A stretch of DNA of 5,761 bases from JAAFIP01 sp043747295 (GTDB lineage Bacteria > Pseudomonadota > Gammaproteobacteria > Burkholderiales > Burkholderiaceae_C): positions 1-5,761 of the forward strand of contig JAYTPK010000347.1 of assembly GCA_043747295.1 (NCBI GenBank), read 5' to 3'. The notes below the pieces were generated by a model that saw only the letters and a list, made by a program, of their open reading frames with translations, had not been told where the DNA came from and ran no database searches. Below, one piece after another: positions 1 through 5,761 of the stretch. Numbering within the stretch: the stretch's first letter is position 1; each line of letters opens with the position of its first letter. The translations under genes were made by a program, and so were the position numbers.

Positions 1-695
1 TAGAACAGGCCTTCTTGGGCCAACAGACGGTTGATGAACTGCAGGTCAGACTCTTGGTATTGGGTGGTCAGGCTGCGGATGGGGTAGGCGCTGGCGTCGC
101 TGATGTCCAGGCGCCACAGGGGCTGCAGTTTGCCTGCGCCTTGCAGGGTGCTTTGGTAGTCGGTGAGGATGCTTTGCACTATGGTCAGCACGTTCATGTC
201 TTGGAATACTGCGCTGTCGCGCCCTGCCCCCAGAAAGGCCAGCCAGGGCTGCACAGTCAGGCGGTAGCGGGTCATGCCGCCACCTGCTTGTTGTGAGGTG
301 CCTATAGCAGCTGCAGCGGTGACGTGGCCATGCAATGGCCGCAGTACGTCACGGCTTTGGTCGGTTTGGATTTCTAGCAGGATGGGCTGGCCGATCAGGG
401 CTTTGAGCTGTAGGTGGGCGTTGGTACTTAAAGCGTCGATTTGCAGCTGGTAGCCGGTGATGTTGTGTGCCAAAGCTTCTGAGCCTGCGGATGATGGCGC
501 GGCACCGCTGATGGTTTCTATGCCTTTAAGGCTTTCTGCTAACAACACGTTGGCCCCCAGCGGTGTATGCAGGCGCAGCAGGCGGTTGGTTTGCTTGAAC
601 GCAGCGGTGAACTGGGCCAATAGCTCACCTGTGCCTTGGCTGACCATGCTGCTGGCGGTTTCTTGCAGTGCGTTGGCGGTGGGAATATTTAACAT
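1..695 (-). CDS. vgrG (tssI): VgrG/TssI spike protein of T6SS, N-terminal part (cut by window edge)
   Basis: VgrG forms the trimeric spike at the tip of the Hcp tube and carries effectors out of the cell. The visible 231 residues are the start of the gp27-like base domain. Recognisable family stretches are YRLTVQPWLAFL (about 144-155), the following SAVFQDMNVLTIVQSIL block (about 161-177), and YQESDLQFINRLLAQEGLF (about 213-231), which is a hallmark of VgrG N-termini. The frame is still open at the left edge, where the next codon begins TA, fitting the usual tyrosine. The gp5-like OB-fold, the beta-helix and any C-terminal effector extension lie outside the window. The ATG at 695 is chosen because an in-frame TAA lies five codons upstream and a TAAGG Shine-Dalgarno lies at 706-710. 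A 112-bp AT-rich gap separates it from the preceding gene, so it may have its own promoter. Its G+C is clearly higher than that of tssG. The family call is firm; which effector it carries cannot be seen. Confidence 0.93.
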   Translation of the reverse strand, partial: MLNIPTANALQETASSMVSQGTGELLAQFTAAFKQTNRLLRLHTPLGANVLLAESLKGIETISGAAPSSAGSEALAHNITGYQLQIDALSTNAHLQLKALIGQPILLEIQTDQSRDVLRPLHGHVTAAAAIGTSQQAGGGMTRYRLTVQPWLAFLGAGRDSAVFQDMNVLTIVQSILTDYQSTLQGAGKLQPLWRLDISDASAYPIRSLTTQYQESDLQFINRLLAQEGLF

Positions 696-705
696 ACAGG
701 CCGTG

Positions 706-710
706 CCTTA
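706..710 (-). promoter_or_regulatory. Shine-Dalgarno of vgrG
   Basis: On the minus strand this reads TAAGG, 10 bases before the ATG at 695. It is a moderate match, but with the in-frame TAA just upstream it supports this start over the next internal ATG (codon 17). Confidence 0.5.
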
Positions 711-722
711 GATTTGACTCAA

Positions 723-751
723 CACTATGAATTTAGTGCACTATGAATTTA
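723..751. repeat. 13-bp direct repeat upstream of vgrG
   Basis: The plus-strand sequence CACTATGAATTTA occurs exactly at 723-735 and again at 739-751, a 16-bp period with 3 bases between copies. The junction creates the 10-bp palindrome TAGTGCACTA at 734-743. It lies 28-56 bases upstream of the vgrG start. This could be an operator with two sites, or a small duplication at the edge of the adjacent repeat-like element. The repeat itself is plain in the sequence; its role is unknown. Confidence 0.8.
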
Positions 752-804
752 ATAGCTGCTTGAGCATTAAATACTTGGACTACAAGGGGTTTTTGTTGCT
801 AAAT
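741..804. repeat. Probable interspersed intergenic repeat, Comamonadaceae-like
   Basis: On the plus strand this AT-rich segment contains AATAGCTGCTTGAGC, then GGACTACAAGG, then TTTTTGTTGCTAAAT. From memory this resembles a short non-coding repeat scattered through Comamonadaceae genomes (forms such as ATAGCTGCTTGCGC followed by GGGCTAGAGGC and a T-rich end). Only one copy is present here, so the repeat status is inferred. It also holds a hairpin at 748-771: TTTAAT pairs with ATTAAA and GCT with AGC, with one bulged base and a five-base loop. No T-run follows the hairpin on the minus strand, so it is a poor intrinsic terminator. The 112-bp gap 696-807 holds nothing else I can support. Confidence 0.45.
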
Positions 805-807
805 CGT

Positions 808-1161
808 TCAGCGGGTGATCTGAATGATGTGCAAACGGGGTGCTTCCTTGCAGCGCAGGTGGTAGCTGATGCCGCCCGCTTTCAATGTGATGTGCAGGTT
901 GTCGTCCACACCACGTGCATCACCTGTGCCACCTGCGTGGGCAGTGGCGCGTATTTGCCAAGGGTTTTGCTTATCTTCCATGCGCGCTAATATTTGCCGG
1001 GCCTGAAACCTGGCGGCAAACGCGCAGTCATCCAATAAATCAATGACTAATTCGGGAGTCATCTTGGCCCAGACCCTTGAGGTGGTGCTGCCTGACTGGT
1101 ATTGCTTCCACCACTTGCTGTGGCAGTTATCAAGTAGGCGTTGTGTGCGTTTAGCGTCCAT
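808..1161 (-). CDS. Small T6SS-linked protein of unknown function, 117 aa
   Basis: I do not recognise this family. The protein has no signal peptide or membrane segment and looks cytoplasmic. Its N-terminal half (about 1-65) is basic and probably helical, with WWKQY near 17-21 and a helix-like stretch PELVIDLLDDCAFAARFQAR at about 36-55. A glycine-rich turn follows (about 76-85). The C-terminal end looks like beta strands, with alternating hydrophobic residues in HITLKAGGISYHLRC and RLHIIQITR. Cysteines are at about 13, 46 and 103. It starts 23 bases after the tssH stop, with an AGGGA Shine-Dalgarno at 1169-1173 and 7 bases of spacing. It has the same orientation as its neighbours and is therefore probably co-transcribed with tssH. 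Position suggests a T6SS accessory role such as a VgrG or effector adaptor, an immunity protein or a regulator, but the sequence does not decide between these. The gene call is good; the function is open. Confidence 0.8.
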   Translation of the reverse strand: MDAKRTQRLLDNCHSKWWKQYQSGSTTSRVWAKMTPELVIDLLDDCAFAARFQARQILARMEDKQNPWQIRATAHAGGTGDARGVDDNLHITLKAGGISYHLRCKEAPRLHIIQITR

Positions 1162-1168
1162 GGTTCGT

Positions 1169-1173
1169 TCCCT
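1169..1173 (-). promoter_or_regulatory. Shine-Dalgarno of the small gene
   Basis: AGGGA on the minus strand, 7 bases before the ATG at 1161 and inside the 23-bp gap after tssH. It supports translation of this small frame rather than the overlapping plus-strand frame. Confidence 0.6.
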
Positions 1174-1184
1174 GAATTAAATGG

Positions 1185-3920
1185 TTACTTCACTTCGTAC
1201 TTAAACTGCCCATCTTTGTGGGCTGATACTTTGATTTTCTCAAATGTTTGGCCTTGCGCCATGCGCGATAGCACCGTTTCTGCAACTTCTGGTAACAAGG
1301 TGCCGTTCAAAATATTGTCTACATTGCGGGCTCCTGAGTCCACCTCGGTACAGCGGGCCAGCACGGCTTCAACCAGCTTGTTGTCATACACCAGCTCGGC
1401 TTTGTGGTTGATAGCAATACGTTTTTGGATTCGGCCCAGCTTGAGCTTAATAATCTCCACCAGCACATCGTCGCTGATAGGGTAAAACGGAATAACTTTA
1501 AGACGACCTAAGAAGGCAGGTTTGAAGGCTTTGTGCAGTTGGGGGCGGATTTTTTGGTCTAACTCTTCCACTGTTGGCAAAGGTAGCACAGTGCCGTCTT
1601 CTTGCTGCAAGTTTAAGCAGGCTTGCATCATGGTGGCTGAACCGACGTTACTGGTCAAAATGATGATGGTGTTTTTAAAGTCGATCTCGCGGCCCTCAGC
1701 ATCGTCCATCATGCCTTTGTCAAACACTTGGAAGAATAATTCCAGCACATCGGGGTGGGCTTTTTCAACCTCGTCTAGCAGCACTACGCTGTACGGGTTG
1801 CGACGCACGGCTTCGGTCAGCACACCGCCCTCGCCGTAGCCTACATAACCCGGGGGCGAGCCTTTTAGGCCAGACACCGAATGGGCCTCTTGGTATTCGC
1901 TCATATTGATGGTGATGAGCTTTTTTTCACCGCCATACAGCACATCGGCCAATGCCAGCGCAGTCTCAGTTTTGCCAATACCACTAGGGCCTACAAACAT
2001 GAAGACACCTTTGGGTTTGTTAGGGTCGTCCAAGTTGGCGCGTGAGGTGCGCACACGCTGGGCTACAGCTTCAATAGCGTGGCTTTGGCCTAGCACGCGC
2101 TCTTCTAGCGCAGGCTTGAGGTTCATCACGGTTTTGATTTCGTCTTTGACCATTTTGCCCAATGGGATGCCGGTCCAAGAGGCCACAATTTCAGCTACCA
2201 CTGAGCCATCAACCTGCACGGGCACCAAGGGTGCATCACCCTGCAAAACTTCAAGTTCTTTAAGCAGCTTTTGCAGCTCTAGCGCTTCCTTGCTTACACC
2301 GTCTTTGGGTGCCTTAGCTTTTGCGGCAGGTTTGGTTTTTTTGCCTTTGTCTTCGGTCGCCTCAGCAGTTACAGTACCGCCTTCGATAGATAGCCGAACT
2401 TGGCGGATTTTCTCGGCCAGGGCCTTTTCTTGGTCCCAGCGAACGGTAGCCACTTTAATATCAGCAGTAAATTTGTCGTTAATTTCTTTCAGCTCTTTGA
2501 TGCGCTTAGCGTGGCTAAAGCCGGTGGCTTCTTCACGCTCTAGCGCGGTCATTTCTGCAATTAAGCTTTCTTGCTTTTTGACCATGTTTTCAATAACTGA
2601 TGGCGTCGCGTTTTGGCCTAATGCAACTTTTGCACAAGCGGTGTCTAGCACGCTGATAGCTTTATCGGGCAACTGCCGACCACTAATGTAGCGGTGTGAC
2701 AAGCGCACAGCCTCAGTAATCGCCTCATCAAACAAGCGAATATTAAAGTGCTTTTCCATCAACGGGGCCATGCCGCGCAGCATGTCGCAGGCCACCTCTT
2801 CGCTAGGTTCCTCAACCTTAATGACTTGAAAACGACGGGCCAGAGCAGCATCTTTTTCGAAATATTTTTTATACTCGCCCCAGGTGGTAGCAGCGATAGT
2901 GCGCAATTCGCCGCGCGCCAATGCTGGCTTGAGCAAGTTGGCAGCATCGTTTTGGCCCGCTTGTCCACCAGCACCAATCATGGTGTGGGCTTCATCTATG
3001 AACAAAATAATCGGATGCGGGCTTTTCTTGACCTCATCAATCACGTTTTTCAGGCGGTTTTCAAACTCGCCTTTTACACTGGCGCCTGCCTGCAACAGAC
3101 CCATATCTAGGGTGTGAATCTGCACACCTTGTAAAACTTCGGGCACGTCTTTTTTGGAGATACGTAAAGCCAAGCCTTCGACCACCGCTGTTTTACCCAC
3201 ACCCGCCTCGCCCGTGAGGATGGGGTTGTTCTGGCGGCGACGCATCAAGATATCGATAGCTTGACGGATTTCGGTATCACGACCAATCACAGGGTCTACT
3301 TTGCCGTCGGCAGCACGCTGGGTAAGGTTGGTGGTGAATTGGTCTAGTGCAGGGTTTTTAGACAAGCCGCCGTTATTAATCACATCACCATCGCCTGCGG
3401 GGGTGTCACCCTGTTGTGCGTCGGCAAATCCTACGCCCTCGCTGGCCTCTTGCGAGCCTTCGGTCAAGCGTGGGAGATCATGCTTTAGCTCATCAAGCTT
3501 GAATTTGGTAAATAACTTAGACCCTCGGTAGGCTAACTGCGATAAATCGGGCTCAGTCAGCATAGCCAGCAGCAAGTGGCCGCTGCGGATGCGGGTGGTT
3601 TGTTTGTCTAGGGACGCAATTAGCCAAGCATTTTCAAACAGCTTGGGCAAATGTGGCGAGAAGACTGGCGTGCGACTATTACCGTTTTTAAAACGTGATA
3701 ACTCAGACTGAAGGTCTGATTGCAACGAACTGGTGCTGATGCCAAACTTGCGACAAATGATCGAAAAATCAGATTTAGGTTGCTCTAGCAAAGCAAAAAA
3801 TACGTGCTCAAGATCTACCTCATAGTGGCCTTGGCTCATGCACAAACTGGCACCGCGTTCAGTGGCTGCGCGCGAGGTGTCGTTAAGCTTGCTGATCAAT
3901 GTCTTCAGGCTAATGGTCAT
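1185..3920 (-). CDS. tssH (clpV): T6SS AAA+ ATPase ClpV/TssH, complete, 911 aa
   Basis: ClpV is a hexameric cytoplasmic unfoldase that binds contracted TssB/TssC sheath and pulls it apart so the subunits can be reused. All expected parts are present. The Clp N-terminal domain (about 1-155) leads through an acidic, Gly-rich linker into the first ATPase domain, with Walker A GEAGVGKT (237-244), Walker B IILFIDEAHT (304-313), sensor 1 near TIAATT (341-346) and arginine fingers R362/R363. A coiled-coil middle domain (about 430-560) carries a Lys/Ala-rich stretch at about 515-545. The second ATPase domain has Walker A GPSGIGKT (644-651), the aromatic pore loop GYVGY (691-695), Walker B VVLLDE (712-717), an arginine finger near R806 and sensor 2 GAR (863-865). 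Length is normal for ClpV. The middle domain, the companion genes and the divergent N-terminus separate it from ClpB. The ATG at 3920 has an AAGGA Shine-Dalgarno 9 bases upstream. No catalytic residue is missing, so it should be active. Confidence 0.98.
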   Translation of the reverse strand: MTISLKTLISKLNDTSRAATERGASLCMSQGHYEVDLEHVFFALLEQPKSDFSIICRKFGISTSSLQSDLQSELSRFKNGNSRTPVFSPHLPKLFENAWLIASLDKQTTRIRSGHLLLAMLTEPDLSQLAYRGSKLFTKFKLDELKHDLPRLTEGSQEASEGVGFADAQQGDTPAGDGDVINNGGLSKNPALDQFTTNLTQRAADGKVDPVIGRDTEIRQAIDILMRRRQNNPILTGEAGVGKTAVVEGLALRISKKDVPEVLQGVQIHTLDMGLLQAGASVKGEFENRLKNVIDEVKKSPHPIILFIDEAHTMIGAGGQAGQNDAANLLKPALARGELRTIAATTWGEYKKYFEKDAALARRFQVIKVEEPSEEVACDMLRGMAPLMEKHFNIRLFDEAITEAVRLSHRYISGRQLPDKAISVLDTACAKVALGQNATPSVIENMVKKQESLIAEMTALEREEATGFSHAKRIKELKEINDKFTADIKVATVRWDQEKALAEKIRQVRLSIEGGTVTAEATEDKGKKTKPAAKAKAPKDGVSKEALELQKLLKELEVLQGDAPLVPVQVDGSVVAEIVASWTGIPLGKMVKDEIKTVMNLKPALEERVLGQSHAIEAVAQRVRTSRANLDDPNKPKGVFMFVGPSGIGKTETALALADVLYGGEKKLITINMSEYQEAHSVSGLKGSPPGYVGYGEGGVLTEAVRRNPYSVVLLDEVEKAHPDVLELFFQVFDKGMMDDAEGREIDFKNTIIILTSNVGSATMMQACLNLQQEDGTVLPLPTVEELDQKIRPQLHKAFKPAFLGRLKVIPFYPISDDVLVEIIKLKLGRIQKRIAINHKAELVYDNKLVEAVLARCTEVDSGARNVDNILNGTLLPEVAETVLSRMAQGQTFEKIKVSAHKDGQFKYEVK

Positions 3921-3929
3921 CGTCTTTTT

Positions 3930-3934
3930 TCCTT
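3930..3934 (-). promoter_or_regulatory. Shine-Dalgarno of tssH
   Basis: AAGGA on the minus strand, with a 9-base A-rich spacer before the ATG at 3920. It lies in the 48-bp gap after tssG. No convincing promoter or terminator is seen in that gap, so tssH is probably read from the upstream tss promoter. Confidence 0.65.
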
Positions 3935-3968
3935 TTAAATTTCGTAGGATTTAACTTGGATGAAGGCT

Positions 3969-5048
3969 CTACACGGCATTCATGGTGTAGCGCACATCGC
4001 TGCGATCATGCGTTTGTTTTTTTGTGGCCAAAAATGTGTCCCACCCTAAGCGGCCGCCCGTGCGGTGGTCGCTTAGATCTGAGCTGCCGACATCGTCGGC
4101 ATGTAAAATTAATTTAATTTCAAACTCTAATGTCAAGCCAACAATTATTTTGAGCATCTGCTCAAGTGCCCGCGCTGCAGGCTCGCGTGGTAAGAATTTT
4201 TCAAACTCTTTTTTACGCAGTGGCCCAATATGCAGGCCAATACGTAAATCGCGCTGCCAAACTCTCTGGCCAGACAGCGCAGAACCACCCAAAACCACAT
4301 TGGTAATACCCAACACGCTTTGATGTTCTTTGGGCAGCGCGTACCACTTGCCGACAAACTGCTCTACTTTAATATTTACCTTAAAGTAATCTGCAAGCAC
4401 TGCTTGCAAATACACGGCTGACATAGGGCGATGGCGCAGCACACCTGCATAGAAAGCCAAAGATTCATCCAGAACATCTGAATCATCGTTGCCAATTAGT
4501 CGGTCACGCAGCGAAGGATGGCCTAGCCCACCCAGTGCCATCAAGATAGGCAGAAAGCCTTTCTTTTCCTTGGATTCGTATTCCAGCTCAAGTCGGTATT
4601 TTTTCCAAGCGCCATAAAAAAGCGCTACCGCTCTATTGGAGTAAACATCTAAAAATGCACGAGGGCCTTTATCTCTGTTGTACAACTGGTGCGTTGAAAT
4701 GCGCTCGGTGTAGTGCCTGGGCAAAGTGCCATTAGGTCCTAAAAAACCAATAAAAGACGGCGTCATGTAATAACGCTTGGGCTCGTTGGACGCCACTTGC
4801 AATTCATCGTCTAAAAGTTCATTAACGCTTGATTCAACCCTTAAATTTTCAATCTCGCTGGGTGGGAAACTCAAAGAAATTGAGTTTTCAAAACGAACGT
4901 GCGTAGCGACGGCTTGGTCGCCCTGTACACCTTGCGCCTTCAGTGAAGCCTCAAGCACTCTCACCGCCTGAAAAAATTCAAAGCGGTAAGGTTCAGCGAG
5001 TAAACGCTCTTCTACACTAGGCTGGAATCGCCGCTGCGAGGCTGACAT
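3969..5048 (-). CDS. tssG: T6SS baseplate protein TssG, complete, 359 aa
   Basis: TssG forms the core of the T6SS baseplate wedge together with two TssF copies and TssE, and connects to TssK. The sequence shows the family blocks in order: PYRFEFFQAVRVLE (20-33) at the N-terminus, GFLGPNGTLPRHYTE (101-115), FLDVYSNRAVALFYGAWKKY (132-151), a central HRPMSAVYLQAVLADYF region (about 206-222), LRIGLHIGPL (268-277) and the C-terminal GGRLGWDTFL (331-340). Length is at the usual or slightly long end for the family. It is soluble, with no signal peptide or membrane segment. The ATG at 5048 has a strong GGGGAGG Shine-Dalgarno at 5059-5065, inside the tssF coding sequence. The gene begins 37 bases before tssF ends, in another frame, so the two are probably translationally coupled. 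Its G+C (about 47% in a 300-base hand count) is lower than that of vgrG. Confidence 0.97.
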   Translation of the reverse strand: MSASQRRFQPSVEERLLAEPYRFEFFQAVRVLEASLKAQGVQGDQAVATHVRFENSISLSFPPSEIENLRVESSVNELLDDELQVASNEPKRYYMTPSFIGFLGPNGTLPRHYTERISTHQLYNRDKGPRAFLDVYSNRAVALFYGAWKKYRLELEYESKEKKGFLPILMALGGLGHPSLRDRLIGNDDSDVLDESLAFYAGVLRHRPMSAVYLQAVLADYFKVNIKVEQFVGKWYALPKEHQSVLGITNVVLGGSALSGQRVWQRDLRIGLHIGPLRKKEFEKFLPREPAARALEQMLKIIVGLTLEFEIKLILHADDVGSSDLSDHRTGGRLGWDTFLATKKQTHDRSDVRYTMNAV

Positions 5049-5761
5049 TTAAGCAGCACCTCCCCTGATTTTTTAGATTTCAAACACAATTGCGTGAAAC
5101 TATTGATGTTCACGTACAAGGCGAAAAATTGATCCAGAATATTTGCAAAGACATGCAGCCCGCTGCCGACAAAATTATCTTCATCAATAGTCAGTGTGAT
5201 CTCAATGCCTCGCGCCAAGCATGCAAAGGGTTTTCCAGTTAGCCATTTAGAGGTGGCTTGGTGGTCAATTGCTATAACACCGGACAGCATTTTTTCGTTA
5301 ATTAATGACCTAGGTAAATCATACAAACGAAGTGTTTCGTGGAAGGACTCAATACCTTTTTGCCCAAGGGATAAATGGTTAAGTGATAGGTGCGAGATTA
5401 AGCGCCAATGTGCTCCGCGCCCGCGTTCAAATCTGTATGAAGGGCTGGGCTTGCGCAAAAAACTGATCTGTTTAACTAAAGCACCGCCTTCTAGAAATAA
5501 ATCACCACCCGCTAGTCCGTAGCTCAAAGATGAAGGTATGTCGCGATTGGTACAACTTAAATCAATGCTGAGCGTATCTGTTTCGGGTTTAGCAGGATTA
5601 AAGTCGATATCAACAATGGTGATTTCAGTTTCGTAACCAGGGCTTTTTACGCCCAACAACTCATCTCTTCGCAAGGACCAATACCTGCCATTTTTTTCAG
5701 AAGACGCGCCATGCTTGAGTGAATAAAATGGTTTGATCTCAGTGACCGACTCCCCCTGGGG
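5012..5761 (-). CDS. tssF: T6SS baseplate protein TssF, C-terminal part (cut by window edge)
   Basis: TssF is the main wedge protein of the T6SS baseplate and contacts TssG and the VgrG hub. The visible 249 residues are roughly the last two-fifths of a protein that is usually near 600 aa. They begin PQGESVTEIKPFYSLKHG, a TssF signature, and continue through GRYWSLRRDE (25-34), CTNRDIPSSLS (70-80), HWRLISHLSLNHLSL (118-132), RGIEITLTIDEDNFVGSGL (184-202) and the conserved end ILDQFFALYVNINSF (208-222). The frame is open without interruption from 5761 down to the TAG at 5012-5014. The TTG at 5674 is an internal leucine codon, not the start; the true start lies beyond the right edge. The 3' end overlaps tssG by 37 bases. 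The family call is firm. Confidence 0.97.
   Translation of the reverse strand, partial: PQGESVTEIKPFYSLKHGASSEKNGRYWSLRRDELLGVKSPGYETEITIVDIDFNPAKPETDTLSIDLSCTNRDIPSSLSYGLAGGDLFLEGGALVKQISFLRKPSPSYRFERGRGAHWRLISHLSLNHLSLGQKGIESFHETLRLYDLPRSLINEKMLSGVIAIDHQATSKWLTGKPFACLARGIEITLTIDEDNFVGSGLHVFANILDQFFALYVNINSFTQLCLKSKKSGEVLLKCQPRSGDSSLV
5059..5065 (-). promoter_or_regulatory. Strong Shine-Dalgarno of tssG inside tssF
   Basis: GGGGAGG on the minus strand, 10 bases before the tssG ATG at 5048 and within the last codons of tssF. It fixes the tssG start, and with the 37-bp gene overlap it suggests coupled synthesis of the two wedge subunits. Confidence 0.75.

Noticed and set aside
15..296. Plus-strand open frame antisense to vgrG
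   Set aside because: The minus strand encodes unmistakable VgrG blocks here; the plus frame is a shadow.
748..771. Hairpin as an intrinsic terminator after the small gene
   Set aside because: The stem is short, mostly A-T and bulged, and no T-run follows on the minus strand; it is better seen as part of the repeat-like element.
696..807. Sigma-70 or sigma-54 promoter for vgrG
   Set aside because: AT-rich hexamer-like words occur, but no pair with good -35/-10 spacing stands out and no GG-N10-GC sigma-54 core is present on the minus strand.
727..990. Plus-strand open frame overlapping the small minus-strand gene
   Set aside because: It starts within the repeat-bearing spacer, runs against the operon and overlaps the better supported minus-strand gene, which has a ribosome site and operon spacing.
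1906..2691. Long plus-strand open frame (261 codons) within tssH
   Set aside because: It is antisense to the well-conserved ClpV middle and second ATPase domains, is Ser/Ala/Leu-rich in the way of a shadow frame, and matches no family.
1185..3920. ClpB disaggregase instead of ClpV
   Set aside because: The neighbours tssF, tssG and vgrG and the divergent N-terminus and middle domain point to the T6SS ClpV family.
5012..5674. tssF starting at the TTG at 5674
   Set aside because: The frame stays open to the window edge and encodes conserved TssF residues (PFYSLKHG, GRYWSL) upstream of that codon, so it is internal.

Overview
The window carries part of a type VI secretion system (T6SS) structural operon. 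All genes lie on the minus strand, so transcription runs from the right edge to the left edge. In transcription order they are the C-terminal part of tssF (cut by the right edge), tssG, tssH (clpV), a small gene of unknown function, and the N-terminal part of a vgrG/tssI gene (cut by the left edge). The order tssF-tssG-tssH-vgrG matches the well-known Pseudomonas aeruginosa HSI-1 arrangement, except that an unrecognised small gene sits between clpV and vgrG.

The source is probably a betaproteobacterium of the Burkholderiales, perhaps Comamonadaceae (Rhodoferax-like). This is inferred from the general look of the T6SS proteins and from an AT-rich segment before vgrG that resembles, from memory, a short interspersed repeat common in that family. 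G+C is moderate and uneven: by hand count about 61% at 1-300 (vgrG) and about 47% at 4081-4380 (tssG). No rRNA, tRNA, CRISPR array, transposase or integrase is visible.

Layout on the minus strand: tssF 5761-5012 (partial); tssG 5048-3969, overlapping the tssF end by 37 bp and served by a strong Shine-Dalgarno inside tssF; a 48-bp gap; tssH 3920-1185; a 23-bp gap; the unknown 117-residue gene 1161-808; a 112-bp AT-rich gap holding a 13-bp direct repeat, a small hairpin and the repeat-like segment; then vgrG 695-1 (partial).

Together, TssF and TssG are baseplate wedge proteins, VgrG is the spike that sits on the baseplate and tips the Hcp tube, and TssH is the AAA+ ATPase that disassembles contracted sheath so that its subunits can be reused. 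I see no previously undescribed system. The least explained parts are the small gene between clpV and vgrG and the repeat-bearing spacer before vgrG.
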